Positions 19,102 through 28,372 of a DNA stretch of 64,000 nucleotides are shown here, in pieces. The notes beneath the pieces are model-generated. The model made no database searches. It was not told the DNA's origin and worked only from the letters and a program-made list of their open reading frames with translations. The stretch is taken from NCBI GenBank assembly GCA_963699525.1, contig CAVOUI010000009.1:496001-560000 (forward strand). The letters run 5' to 3'. Source of the DNA: SG8-41 sp963699525. GTDB taxonomy: Bacteria; Pseudomonadota; Gammaproteobacteria; Burkholderiales; SG8-41. The position numbers and the translations under genes are program-made. Each line of letters begins with the position of its first letter. Positions within the stretch are counted from its first letter, which is position 1.

Positions 19102-21591
19102 ATGCCTGCCGCTTCCCCCTTCATCGTGCGCAAGGCCGCCGTGCTCGGCGCCGGCGTGATGGGCGCGCAGATCGCGGCCCACCTCGTCAATTCAAACGTC
19201 TCGGCCCTGCTCTACGAGCTGCCGGCGAAGGAAGGCGATCCCAACGGCAACGTGCTGAAGGCGATCGACAACCTGCGGAAGCTCGAGCCGAGCCCGCTCG
19301 CGACCCCGGCGCGCGCGGGCTTCATCCAGCCCGCCAACTACGGCCAGCACCTCGAGCAGTTGAGGGATTGCGACCTCGTGATCGAGGCGATCTCCGAGCG
19401 CATGGACTGGAAGGCCGATCTTTACCGCAAGGTGGCGCCGCATCTTGCCGAGCACGCGATCTTCGCCACCAACACCTCGGGACTCTCGATCAACCAGCTC
19501 GCGCAGTCGTTCCCGGAGGGGCAGCGCCGGCGCTTCTGCGGCGTGCACTTCTTCAACCCGCCGCGCTACATGCATCTCGTCGAGCTGATCCCCACGGCCA
19601 CGACCGATGGGGCGATCCTCGACGACCTGGAAAAATTCCTGGTCACCACGCTCGGCAAGGGCGTCATCCGCGCCAAGGACACGCCGAACTTCATCGCCAA
19701 CCGCGTGGGCGTGTTCTCCATGCTGGCGACCGTGCACCACGCGGAGCGGCTCGGCATCGGTTTCGACGTGGTGGACGCCCTCACCGGAACGCTCATCGGC
19801 CGTCCCCGCAGCGCGACCTTCCGCACCGCCGACGTGGTCGGCCTCGACACCTTCGCGCACGTGGTCAACACCATGAAGGAGACGCTGCCGCAGGATCCCT
19901 GGCACCGCTACTACGAGGCGCCGGCGTGGCTCAAGCAGCTGATCGCCGAGGGTTCACTCGGCCAGAAGACGCGGAAGGGCGTCTACCAGAAGATCGGCAA
20001 CGATATCCACGTGCTGGATCTCAAGTCCCGGAGCTACCGGCTCTCCGACGGAAAAGCGGATGAGGGCGTGGTCGAGATCGTAAAGAACAAGGACGTCGCG
20101 GCGCGCTTCGAGCAGCTTCACGCGTCGGGCCACCCGCAGGCGCAGTTCCTGTGGTCCATCTACCGCGACGCGTTCCACTACTGCGCCGTGAATCTGGCGG
20201 GCATCGCCGACAACGCGCGCGACCTCGATCTCGCGATTCGATGGGGATTCGGCTGGAGCCAGGGACCTTTCGAGATCTGGCAGGCAGCGGGATGGAGCCG
20301 GGTCGCGGGATGGATCGCCGAGGACATCCGGGCGGGACGGGCGATGAGTACCGCGCCGCTGCCCGCGTGGGCGCTTGAGAAGGACCGGGCAGGGGTGCAT
20401 GGCGCTCAAGGGTCGTACTCGCCGGCGGCCAATGCCTACAAGCCGCGCTCCGCGCTGCCCGTCTACCGGCGGCAGCCGTTCCCGGACCGGGTGCTGGGCG
20501 AGGAAGCAAAGTACGGATCGGCCATTTTCGAGACCGACGCGGTGCGCTGCTGGCACACCGGCGACGACATCGCGATCGTGAGCTTCAAGAGCCGCATGCA
20601 CGCCATCGGCGACGATGTGCTGGACGGCGTGGCGCAGGCGCTGGACGAGGCTGAGCGCAACTACATGGGCCTCGTCATCTGGCAGACCGAGCCGCCCTTC
20701 TCGGTGGGGGCGAACCTGAAGAAGACGCCGGCCGGCGGCGCGCGCCCGTCGAAGCCGTCCGCGCTCGGCAGGCTGTTCCGGCAGGTCCGGCGCGAGGCGG
20801 AATCGCTTGCGCTCAAGGCGGCGCGGAGCGTCGGCGTCGCCGACCAGTTGATGGCGGGCAAGCTCGCCGAAGTGGAAAAACTGGTCGAGCAGTTCCAGGA
20901 CACCACGCAGGCGCTGAAGTACTCGATGGTGCCGACCGTTGCGGCTGTGGACGGGCTCGCACTGGGCGGCGGCTGCGAGTTCATCATGCACTGCGACCGT
21001 GCGGTGGCGACGCTGGAGAGCTATGTCGGGCTGGTCGAGGCGGGCGTCGGGCTGCTACCCGCGGGCGGCGGCTGCAAGGAGTTCGCAATGCGCGCGGCGG
21101 CCGACGCGAAGGGCGGCGACCTGTCACCGTTCCTGCAGAAATACTTCAAGACGGTCGCGATGGCGGAGGTCGCCCGGAGCGCGGAGCACGCGCGCGAGCT
21201 CGGCTTCCTGCGCGCGGCGGACCGGGTGGTGGCGAATCGCTTCGAGCTGCTCGAGATTGCCAAAGCCGAGGTGCGTGCGCTGGCGGCCGCGGGCTACCGG
21301 CCGCCGCTGCGGCAGGTCGCGATCCCGGTCGCGGGGAGGAGCGCGATCGCGACGATCCGCGCCTTCCTGGAAAACCTGCTCGCCGGGGGGAACATTTCCG
21401 AGCACGACTACCTGATCGGCCACAGGATCGCGATCGTGATGTGCGGCGGCGAGGTCGAGGGCGGCAGTTTGGTCGACGAGCAGTGGTTCCTCGATCTCGA
21501 GCGCAAGCACTTCATGGAGCTCATCGCCACCGAGAAGACGCAGGCGAGGATCGAGCACACGCTGAAGACGGGCAAGCCGCTGAGGAACTAG
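19102..21591 (+). CDS. 3-hydroxyacyl-CoA dehydrogenase / enoyl-CoA hydratase (FadN-type domain order)
   Basis: Bifunctional beta-oxidation enzyme of 829 residues. The NAD-binding 3-hydroxyacyl-CoA dehydrogenase domain is N-terminal (VLGAGVMGAQIAAHL, then CGVHFFNPPRYMHLVELIP and NFIANRVGVFSMLA). The dehydrogenase C-terminal domains follow. A crotonase-fold domain comes last (VPTVAAVDGLALGGGCEFIMHCDRAVA, GLVEAGVGLLPAGGGCKEFAMR, with hydratase-type glutamates). This order is the reverse of E. coli FadB and matches FadN-like proteins. I chose the ATG at 19102; a GTG at 19069 is upstream. The thiolase gene starts 2 bp after the stop, so the two are coupled. Confidence 0.93.
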   Translation: MPAASPFIVRKAAVLGAGVMGAQIAAHLVNSNVSALLYELPAKEGDPNGNVLKAIDNLRKLEPSPLATPARAGFIQPANYGQHLEQLRDCDLVIEAISERMDWKADLYRKVAPHLAEHAIFATNTSGLSINQLAQSFPEGQRRRFCGVHFFNPPRYMHLVELIPTATTDGAILDDLEKFLVTTLGKGVIRAKDTPNFIANRVGVFSMLATVHHAERLGIGFDVVDALTGTLIGRPRSATFRTADVVGLDTFAHVVNTMKETLPQDPWHRYYEAPAWLKQLIAEGSLGQKTRKGVYQKIGNDIHVLDLKSRSYRLSDGKADEGVVEIVKNKDVAARFEQLHASGHPQAQFLWSIYRDAFHYCAVNLAGIADNARDLDLAIRWGFGWSQGPFEIWQAAGWSRVAGWIAEDIRAGRAMSTAPLPAWALEKDRAGVHGAQGSYSPAANAYKPRSALPVYRRQPFPDRVLGEEAKYGSAIFETDAVRCWHTGDDIAIVSFKSRMHAIGDDVLDGVAQALDEAERNYMGLVIWQTEPPFSVGANLKKTPAGGARPSKPSALGRLFRQVRREAESLALKAARSVGVADQLMAGKLAEVEKLVEQFQDTTQALKYSMVPTVAAVDGLALGGGCEFIMHCDRAVATLESYVGLVEAGVGLLPAGGGCKEFAMRAAADAKGGDLSPFLQKYFKTVAMAEVARSAEHARELGFLRAADRVVANRFELLEIAKAEVRALAAAGYRPPLRQVAIPVAGRSAIATIRAFLENLLAGGNISEHDYLIGHRIAIVMCGGEVEGGSLVDEQWFLDLERKHFMELIATEKTQARIEHTLKTGKPLRN

Positions 21592-21593
21592 CC

Positions 21594-22794
21594 ATGAGCA
21601 AGCAGATCCAGGACGCCTATATCGTCGCCGCCGTGCGCACACCGGTCGGCAAGGCGCCGCGCGGGATGCTCCGCAACGTGCGCCCCGACGACATGCTGGC
21701 GCACGCGCTGAAGAGCGCGCTCGCCCGCTGCCCGGGGCTCGACCCCGCGGCGGTCGAGGATGTGATCGTCGGCTGCGCGATGCCGGAGGCCGAGCAGGGC
21801 ATGAACGTCGCGCGTATCGGGCTGCTGCTGGCCGGATTTCCCGACACCGTGTCCGGCATGACCGTCAACCGCTTCTGCTCCTCGGGCGTGCAGGCGGTCG
21901 CGCTCGCCGCCGACCGCATCCGCCTGGGCGAGGCGGACGTGATGGTCGCCGCGGGCACCGAGAGCATGAGCATGGTGCCGATGGGCGGCAACAAGCCGTC
22001 CTTCAGCCCGGCGATCTTCGAGAAGAACGAGAACATCGCGATCGCCTACGGCATGGGCGTCACCGCCGAGAAGGTGGCGTTGCGGTGGCGGGTGAGCCGC
22101 GAGGAGCAGGACCTCTTTGCGGCCGAAAGTCACCGGCGAGCGGTGCGCGCGACCGACAGCGGGGAGTTCAAGGATGAGGTGGCGCCGTACCCGGTGAGCG
22201 AGCGCGTTCCCGACCTCGCGACGCGCGAAGTCCGGGTCAACGCCCGCCAGGTGGAGCACGACGAAGGTCCGCGGCGGGACACCTCGCCCGAGGCGCTGGC
22301 AAAGCTGAGACCCGCGTTTGCGGCCAAGGGCACCATTACGGCGGGCAACAGCTCGCAGACGTCCGATGGCGCGGCCGCCGTCGTCCTGATGAGCGAGGCG
22401 GCGCTGGTGCGGGCAAACCTGAAGCCGCTCGGGCGCTTTGTCGGTTACGCCGTGGCAGGCGTGCCGCCGGACATCATGGGCATCGGGCCGGTGAAGGCGA
22501 TTCCGAAAGCGCTGAAGCAGGCCGGGCTCAAGCAGGACGACATCGAGTGGATCGAGTTGAACGAGGCGTTCGCGGCACAATCATTGGCAGTCATGAAGGA
22601 CCTCGGGCTCGATCACGCGCGGGTGAATCCCCTCGGCGGCGCGATCGCGCTCGGGCACCCCCTCGGCGCGACCGGCGCGATTCGCGTCGCCACCCTCATG
22701 CACGGGCATGCGCCGGCACCGCAAGAAGTACGGCATGGTCACCATGTGCATCGGCACCGGCATGGGCGCCGCGGGCATTTTCGAAGCGCTCTAG
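21594..22794 (+). CDS. Acetyl-CoA acyltransferase (thiolase), one frameshift
   Basis: Final beta-oxidation step: thiolytic cleavage of 3-ketoacyl-CoA. After correction it has 399 residues, the normal thiolase length. The active-site cysteine is in NRFCSSGVQAVA, the histidine in ELNEAFAAQ and in NPLGGAIALGHPLGATG. The final catalytic cysteine motif, CIGTGMGAAGIFEAL, lies beyond a +1 insertion (one extra G at 22704-22706). In the uncorrected frame the C-terminus is scrambled after TLMHG. Because the downstream frame keeps the perfect catalytic Cys motif and a stop at 22792-22794, I take the indel as a sequencing error. It partners with the upstream dehydrogenase/hydratase. Confidence 0.93.
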
Positions 22795-22797
22795 AAG

Positions 22798-23367
22798 ATG
22801 CGAACCATCCTGACCGCGACGGCGCTGGGGCTTTGGCTCGCTGCCGGCCCCGCGTTTGCGGCGGAAGTCGAGGGGGTCAATCTTCCCGACGCGGTGCAGG
22901 TAGGCGGCTCCGAACTGTTGCTGAACGGCGCCGGTCTGCGCACCCGTGTCTTTTTCAGGGTCTACGTCGGCGCGCTCTATCTCCAGAAGAAGACAGGCAG
23001 CGTTGACGCGGTGCTTGGAGATGCCGGAGCGAAGCGAGTCGCCATGCACATGCTGCGCGATCTCGACGCCGAGCAGCTGTTCTCGGCCTTCAACGACGGG
23101 CTGAAGAAGAACCATGCGCCGGACCAGCTCGCGCGGCTCGAGCCGCAGGTGAAGCAGCTCGAGGAAATCTTCACCGCGGTGAAGGCGGTGAAAAAGGGCG
23201 ACGTGGTCCTGCTCGACTACCTGCCGGGCGCCGGCACGCGCGTCACCGTGCGCGGCGAGGACAAGGGCACGATCCCGGGCGAGGACTTCAACCGCGCGCT
23301 GCTGCGGATCTGGCTGGGAGAGCAGCCGGCGGACGGAGCGTTGAAGAAGGCGATGCTGGGCGGCTAA
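22798..23367 (+). CDS. Chalcone-isomerase-fold protein, periplasmic
   Basis: Protein of 189 residues with a cleavable signal peptide (about 1-22, AFA/AEVEG). It matches the bacterial chalcone isomerase-like family by EVEGVNLPDAVQVGG, LNGAGLRTRVFFRVYVGALYL, the helix LRDLDAEQLFSAFNDGL and LLDYLPGAGTRVTV near the end. No flavonoid chemistry is expected. The plant relatives of this fold include fatty-acid-binding proteins, and here the gene starts 3 bp after the thiolase stop in a fatty-acid operon. A periplasmic fatty-acid-binding or shuttling role between FadL and the inner membrane is a reasonable inference, not shown by the sequence. It is the last gene before a strand switch. Confidence 0.85.
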   Translation: MRTILTATALGLWLAAGPAFAAEVEGVNLPDAVQVGGSELLLNGAGLRTRVFFRVYVGALYLQKKTGSVDAVLGDAGAKRVAMHMLRDLDAEQLFSAFNDGLKKNHAPDQLARLEPQVKQLEEIFTAVKAVKKGDVVLLDYLPGAGTRVTVRGEDKGTIPGEDFNRALLRIWLGEQPADGALKKAMLGG

Positions 23368-23372
23368 AGCGT

Positions 23373-23421
23373 TCCCCCTCGCCCCGTGCTAACGGGGAGA
23401 GGGCTGGGGTGAGGGGGGAGA
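23373..23421. repeat. Intergenic GC-rich hairpin repeat
   Basis: Between the convergent chalcone-isomerase-like gene and the solute-binding protein gene lies an imperfect palindrome. It has CCCCGTGCTAACGGGG as its core, then GAGAGGGCTGGGGTGAGGGG. Similar GGGAGAGGGTTAGGGTGAGGG elements occur at 58737-58785 and 61452-61495. It may act as a bidirectional terminator or a REP-like element. Confidence 0.6.
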
Positions 23422-23422
23422 C

Positions 23423-24166
23423 TTATCGGCTCTCGTAGGCCTTGATGATCTTCGCGTAGGTGCCGTCCTTCTTCATCCCGTCGAGCGCCGCCGCCAGCGC
23501 CTTGAGCGTGTCCGCCGAGGTGCGCGGGCTGCAGGCGAGGAAGGACTCCTCCTCGCGCACGGTATAGACCAGCTTGACGCCGGGCACCTTGGCCCTTTCC
23601 GCGACCTGCTTCGCGCTCGCGGCGCTGGTGATCCAGAGGTCGATCTTCTGGTTCTCCTTGCGGTTCAGGGTGAGCTTTCCGGGGTTGAGCTTGTCGTCCT
23701 CGACCTCGATGATATTGGTGAGGCCCCATTGCCGCAGAAACTCGGTCTTGGCGTCGCGCGAGACTCCGCCGATACGAAACGGCTTAGCGTCATTGAGCGA
23801 CTTGATCTCCTGCTTGAAGCCATCGAGCGCGAACAGCGCCCACTTATTGACGGCGATCGGCCCGACCCACTTGAACGCGTTCTCGCGGTTCGCGAGCCGC
23901 GCCGTGGAGTAGAGGCAGGTCTCCTTGTCGGCCTGCGTCTTCTCGTAGGCCTTGCTCCAGACCATGACCTCGAAGTCGAGCTTGACCTTGGCGCGCTTGC
24001 CCATTTCCTGCACGACCTCGGTCCCCATGCCGGTCAGCTTCTTGCCCTCGGTGTAGTTGAGCGGCGGGTTCTCCTCCGTGAGGAGCTTCAGCGCGAGCGC
24101 CGGCTGCGACGCGATCAGCAGGCCGGCCAGCACACCGGCGGCGCGCACGAGTATCGAATATCGCAT
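23423..24166 (-). CDS. Periplasmic solute-binding protein, family 3 (SBP_bac_3-like)
   Basis: Secreted binding protein of 247 residues. The ATG at 24166 follows GGGAGA. The signal peptide spans about 1-25 (ASQPALA/LKLLTEENPPLNY). The fold signature of family 3 is visible: LTEENPPLNYTEGKKLTGMGTEVV, WSKAYEKTQADKETCLYSTAR, and the hinge and lid region ending DGMKKDGTYAKIIKAYES. No permease or ATPase is adjacent, so it may be an orphan or act outside classical ABC uptake. Members of this group often bind amino acids, but the ligand cannot be named. It is downstream of ETF-QO on the same strand with a 47-bp gap. Confidence 0.85.
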   Translation of the reverse strand: MRYSILVRAAGVLAGLLIASQPALALKLLTEENPPLNYTEGKKLTGMGTEVVQEMGKRAKVKLDFEVMVWSKAYEKTQADKETCLYSTARLANRENAFKWVGPIAVNKWALFALDGFKQEIKSLNDAKPFRIGGVSRDAKTEFLRQWGLTNIIEVEDDKLNPGKLTLNRKENQKIDLWITSAASAKQVAERAKVPGVKLVYTVREEESFLACSPRTSADTLKALAAALDGMKKDGTYAKIIKAYESR

Positions 24167-24213
24167 GATCTCTCCCAAAAGAAATGCCTGCGGCCAAGTA
24201 TGCCACAGGCTGG

Positions 24214-25863
24214 CTACATGTTCGGATAATTCGGCCCGCCGCCGCCCTCGGGCGCGACCCACACGATGTTCTGGGTCGGGTCCTTGATGTCGCAGGTCTT
24301 GCAGTGCACGCAGTTCTGCGCGTTGATCTGCAGCCGCGGGTTGGCCCCGTCCGCGTCCCGCACGATCTCGTAGACGCCGGCGGGGCAGTAGCGGGTCTCC
24401 GGCGCGTCGTAGAGGTCGAGATTCACCGTGATCGGGACCGCCGGGTCCTTCAGCGTGAGGTGGCACGGCTGGTCTTCCGCGTGATTGGTGTTCGAGATGA
24501 ACACCGAGCTCAGGCGGTCGAAGGTGAGCACGCCGTCAGGCTTGGGATACGCGATAGGTTGCGCTTCGGTGCGCTTCTTCAGCGTTTCGTGATCGGCGTG
24601 CCGGTGATGGAGCGTCCACGGCGCGCGGCCGCCGAAGACCACCTGGTCCACGCCCACCATCAGCGTGCCGAGCGCGAGCCCCTTGCTCATCCAGGGCTTG
24701 AAGTTGCGCGCCCGGTGCAGCTCGTCGTGCAGCCAGCTCTGGCGGAACGCGTCGGGATAGGCGGCGAGCTCATCGTGGCTGCGTCCTGCCTGGAGCGCGG
24801 CAAACGCCGCCTCCGCGGCCAGCATGCCCGATTTCATCGCGGCGTGGCTGCCCTTGATGCGCGAGGCGTTGAGGAACCCGGCGTCGTCCCCGATGAGGCA
24901 GCCGCCGGGAAAGACGAGCTTCGGCAGCGATTGCAGTCCCCCCGCGGCGATCGCGCGTGCGCCGTAGGCGATGCGCTTGCCGCCTTCGAGGAAGGCGCGG
25001 ATCGCGGGATGCGTCTTGTAGCGCTGAAATTCCTCGTACGGGCTGAGAAACGGATTGGCGTAGGCAAGCCCCACCACGAAGCCGATCGAGATCTGGTTGC
25101 CCTCGAGGTGGTAGAGAAACGACCCGCCGTAGGTGTCGTGGGCGAGCGGCCAGCCGGCCGTGTGGATGACGAGCCCCTGCTTGTGCCTGCCGGGCTCGAT
25201 CTCCCACAGCTCCTTCAGGCCGATGCCGTAGACCTGCGGGTCGGCGCCGGCGCGCAGCTGGTATCGTTCCTGCAGCTGCCTGCCGAGGTGTCCGCGGCAG
25301 CCTTCCGCAAAGAACGTGAAGCGGCCGTTGAGCGCCATGCCCCGCTGGTGGCTCGCGGTGGGCTTGCCGTCGCGCCCGATGCCCATGTCGCCGGTGGCGA
25401 CTCCCGCGACCGCGCCGTCCTCGCGGTAGAGCACTTCCGCAGCCGCAAAACCCGGAAAGATCTCCACGCCCAGCGCCTCGGCCTGTTTTGCGAGCCAGCG
25501 GCAGACGTTGCCGAGACTGACGACGTGCATGCCGTGGTTCTTGAAGCACGCCGGCAGCAGCATTTCCGGCAGCGTCCACGACCCGCCCGCGGTCAGGAAC
25601 ATGAAGCGGTCCTCGGTGACCGGCGCGTTGAGCGGCGCATCGAGCCGCTGCCAGTCGGGAATGAGCTCGTTCAGGGAGCGCGGGTCCATGACCGCGCCGG
25701 AGAGTATGTGCGCGCCGACTTCCGAGCCTTTTTCCAGCACGCACACGCCGACCTCGCGTCCGTGCTGCTTTGCGAGCTGCTTCAGGCGGATCGCGGCGGC
25801 GAGCCCCGCCGGGCCCGCGCCCACGATCACGACGTCATACTCCATCACCTCGCGTTCGGCCAT
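24214..25863 (-). CDS. Electron transfer flavoprotein-ubiquinone oxidoreductase
   Basis: Membrane-associated iron-sulfur flavoprotein that takes electrons from reduced ETF and passes them to ubiquinone; 549 residues, the family-typical length. The FAD motif GAGPAG is at 15-20. Further family blocks are LEKGSEVGAHILSGAVMDP, GGGLQSLPKLVFPGGCLIGDDAGFLN and KGSHAAMKSGMLAAEAAF. The C-terminal 4Fe-4S ligands are in RYCPAGVYE and NCVHCKTCDIKDPTQNI. The enzyme connects the FadE step of the neighbouring operon to the respiratory chain. It sits 30 bp downstream of hpnE on the same strand, so it may be transcribed with the hopanoid genes. Confidence 0.96.
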   Translation of the reverse strand: MAEREVMEYDVVIVGAGPAGLAAAIRLKQLAKQHGREVGVCVLEKGSEVGAHILSGAVMDPRSLNELIPDWQRLDAPLNAPVTEDRFMFLTAGGSWTLPEMLLPACFKNHGMHVVSLGNVCRWLAKQAEALGVEIFPGFAAAEVLYREDGAVAGVATGDMGIGRDGKPTASHQRGMALNGRFTFFAEGCRGHLGRQLQERYQLRAGADPQVYGIGLKELWEIEPGRHKQGLVIHTAGWPLAHDTYGGSFLYHLEGNQISIGFVVGLAYANPFLSPYEEFQRYKTHPAIRAFLEGGKRIAYGARAIAAGGLQSLPKLVFPGGCLIGDDAGFLNASRIKGSHAAMKSGMLAAEAAFAALQAGRSHDELAAYPDAFRQSWLHDELHRARNFKPWMSKGLALGTLMVGVDQVVFGGRAPWTLHHRHADHETLKKRTEAQPIAYPKPDGVLTFDRLSSVFISNTNHAEDQPCHLTLKDPAVPITVNLDLYDAPETRYCPAGVYEIVRDADGANPRLQINAQNCVHCKTCDIKDPTQNIVWVAPEGGGGPNYPNM

Positions 25864-25893
25864 TTCGTCGTCTCCCGGGCGCGCTTCAGGTCA

Positions 25894-27189
25894 TTATAGG
25901 GCGCGGCGCGCTTCGAGAATAAGGTTGGCGGCGGCGACGCCGCTGCGGACTGCCGATTCGATGGTGCCGGGATAGGCACTCGCGACGTAATCGCCCGCCA
26001 GGTAGAAATTTCTCAATGACGTGCGCGCTTCCGGGCGCACGAGGCCGGGCGTGCAGGCGAAGGTCGCGCGCTTTTCAGCGATCACGCGGTGCCACGACGG
26101 ATCGGGCAGGGGCCCGAGCTGCTGCTGCAGCTCCTGGTGCACGAGAACCGCGAGATCGTCGTGCGCGAGATCCTCGTGAGCGCCTTCCGCGCTGATGACG
26201 GCGCCGATGACGCCGCGCTGGCCCGCGAGCGCGCCACGGTCGAACGCCCACTGCAGCAGAGCGCTGTCGAAGCCCAGCATGGGAGCCGGCAAGACCTGCT
26301 CCGTGGGATACCCGAGATAGACCGAATGGATCGGCTGATAGGCCAGGCGCTCCACGGCTTCGGCAGCCTCTGCCAGCGCCGATACGCCGGCCAGGAATGC
26401 CGCCGCGTGATAGGGCGGCAGTGCGCAGACGACGTGACTGAAAGCATGCTCGCGATCTCCGCAGCGCACGGTGAATCGTCCTTCGCTCTCGTCGATGGCG
26501 GAAACGCGCTGCCCGGTCAGCAGGGTGCCGCCCTGGGCGCGCACATAGTCCGCCGCGGGATCGGGGAACAGGCGTGAGAGATCGACACGCGGCAGCAGCA
26601 GGTCGCTCGCGGCGCGGTCGCCATCCAGACCGTCCCGGAGAACGTTGAGGAATACCTGCGCGGAGGCCGATTCCGGCGGGGTATTGAGCGCGGAGACGCA
26701 CAGCGGCCGCCAGAAATGGCGCATCAGGCTTCCTTCCTGCCCATGCGTTTCCAGGAGCGTCGCGACTGTCGTGTCGCGCTGGAGGCGGTAGCCTTGCCGC
26801 CGCATCCGCAGGACGAAGCGGGCGGCCGAGATCCGCTCGTTGTGCGGCGCGCCGCGAGCCGTTATCAGGGCGCCGAGAAGATGCAGGGGCGCAGGCAGTG
26901 CGACGGCCTTAAGCGAGAACCGGTCGTGGATGCGCCAGGTGAGCGGCAATCGCAGAAGAAGCCGGCCGGGATCGGCGCCGACGAGCCGCATCAGGCGCAG
27001 TGTCTCGCCGTAGGCGCCGACCAGAATGTGCAGGCCGTTGTCGAGCGCAAGGTCGCGGTGCTCGACCCGCCGCGCCCGGCCACCGAGCGTCTTTGCCGCC
27101 TCGAATACCGTGACCGGCACTCCGCGCTCGGCAAGCGTCACGGCCGCCGCCATGCCGGCGTAACCCCCGCCGATGACGGCAATGTTCAT
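25894..27189 (-). CDS. hpnE: Hydroxysqualene dehydroxylase (squalene-associated FAD-dependent desaturase)
   Basis: Last step of the HpnCDE route to squalene: FAD-dependent reduction of hydroxysqualene. The protein has 431 residues. The N-terminal dinucleotide-binding motif is IGGGYAGMAAAVTLAERG, followed by VFEAAKTLGGRARR. The C-terminal flavin-binding stretch is NFYLAGDYVASAYPGTIESAVRSG. The start at 27189 (MNIAVIGG) puts the Rossmann motif at the N-terminus; longer upstream starts would add an unlikely Ser/Arg-rich leader. It is separated from hpnD by a PrpF-like gene, 22 bp upstream. No squalene-hopene cyclase is present in the window. Confidence 0.93.
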   Translation of the reverse strand: MNIAVIGGGYAGMAAAVTLAERGVPVTVFEAAKTLGGRARRVEHRDLALDNGLHILVGAYGETLRLMRLVGADPGRLLLRLPLTWRIHDRFSLKAVALPAPLHLLGALITARGAPHNERISAARFVLRMRRQGYRLQRDTTVATLLETHGQEGSLMRHFWRPLCVSALNTPPESASAQVFLNVLRDGLDGDRAASDLLLPRVDLSRLFPDPAADYVRAQGGTLLTGQRVSAIDESEGRFTVRCGDREHAFSHVVCALPPYHAAAFLAGVSALAEAAEAVERLAYQPIHSVYLGYPTEQVLPAPMLGFDSALLQWAFDRGALAGQRGVIGAVISAEGAHEDLAHDDLAVLVHQELQQQLGPLPDPSWHRVIAEKRATFACTPGLVRPEARTSLRNFYLAGDYVASAYPGTIESAVRSGVAAANLILEARRAL

Positions 27190-27211
27190 GAGGTGGCTGT
27201 GAGGCCGGAGG

Positions 27212-28333
27212 CTAGGCTGCTGCGATGGCCGGCTTCGTGGCGCGCTTGACCCCCGCCCAGACCTGCTCGGGGACGTGCACGTACCCTTCAAAGATGCGGC
27301 GTGCGGTGCGCACCAGCGCGGCGCGGCGCAGGGCCTGCTGCTGATTCGAAAAATCGGCGTCGAGATCGATCAAGATCATGCCGGAGGGATGCTCGACCCG
27401 GATCACGCCCTGCGGCGCCGGCGGCAGGGGCGAAATCTGCGCCGCCACCGTACCGGGGATGGCGCATGCCGAGGTGATGCACACCGTCCCGGTTACCGGG
27501 TGCGACTTGTGGCAGGTTTCGGGCACGAAAAAGCGCGAGGCGATGACGCCGCCCCTGCGCGGCTTCGAAAGCAACGCCATTTTCGGCACCACGCGCCCCG
27601 TGACGTCGCCCATGCCCATCAACGCGCCGGCCTTGCGCCGGATCGCCTCCATGCGGTTCATGAGATTTCGGTCCGCATCGAGCTCGACCGCCGTTTCGTG
27701 GCCGGTCTTGCCGAAGGCTTCGGCGCGCATCAGGACCACCGGCATCGCGATGTCCACGCAGCTCACCTCGACGCCGTCGATGACGTCCAGCGGCTTGCCG
27801 GTGGGGAGCATCTTCTTGGTGACGGACCCGATGGCGCTCTTGAAGTTGAGCTTTACGGGCGCCGCCGTCCCGGGAACGCCGTCGATCGCCGCGTCGCCGG
27901 CGTAGGTGACCTTTCCGCCCGGGGTCTGCACGATGGACTCGACCAGCGACTGGGTATTGACGTTGAAGATGCGTACGGTCGTCTCGCCGCTTTTCGCCGG
28001 CACCAGCCCTTCCTCGATCGCGAACGGCCCTACCGCCACCAGCATGTTGCCGCAGTTGGGCTTCGTGTCCACGAATCGCTCGTTGATCTGCACCTGCGCG
28101 AACAGATAGTCCACGTCCGCCGCGGGATGCTTCGACTTGCTGATGATCGCCACCTTGCTCGTCACCGAGTGCGATCCGCCGATGCCGTCCACCTGGATTT
28201 CGTGCGGCGAGCCCATGACCGCGAGCAGCACCGCGTCGCGCGTGGGCACGTCGGCGGGCAGATCGGATGCGTGAAAAAACGGTCCGCGCGAAGTGCCGCC
28301 GCGCATGATCACACAGGGGATCTTGGTCTGCAT
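27212..28333 (-). CDS. PrpF/GalD-family isomerase
   Basis: Member of the diaminopimelate-epimerase-fold PrpF family (2-methylaconitate isomerase, 4-oxalomesaconate tautomerase and relatives); 373 residues. ATG at 28333 after AGGAG. Family motifs are CVIMRGGTSRGPFFHASDLP at the N-terminus, VDGIGGSHSVTSKVAII and KPNCGNMLVAVGPFAIEEG in the first half, and HPVTGTVCITSACAIPGT in the second. It lies inside the hpnC-hpnD-hpnE cluster, 39 bp after hpnD and 22 bp before hpnE, all minus strand. No acnD, prpB or prpC is present, so propionate metabolism is not supported by context. The substrate is uncertain. Confidence 0.9.
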   Translation of the reverse strand: MQTKIPCVIMRGGTSRGPFFHASDLPADVPTRDAVLLAVMGSPHEIQVDGIGGSHSVTSKVAIISKSKHPAADVDYLFAQVQINERFVDTKPNCGNMLVAVGPFAIEEGLVPAKSGETTVRIFNVNTQSLVESIVQTPGGKVTYAGDAAIDGVPGTAAPVKLNFKSAIGSVTKKMLPTGKPLDVIDGVEVSCVDIAMPVVLMRAEAFGKTGHETAVELDADRNLMNRMEAIRRKAGALMGMGDVTGRVVPKMALLSKPRRGGVIASRFFVPETCHKSHPVTGTVCITSACAIPGTVAAQISPLPPAPQGVIRVEHPSGMILIDLDADFSNQQQALRRAALVRTARRIFEGYVHVPEQVWAGVKRATKPAIAAA

Positions 28334-28372
28334 GCTGGACGCTCCTGCGAATTTCGCGGAATTATACGCCCC

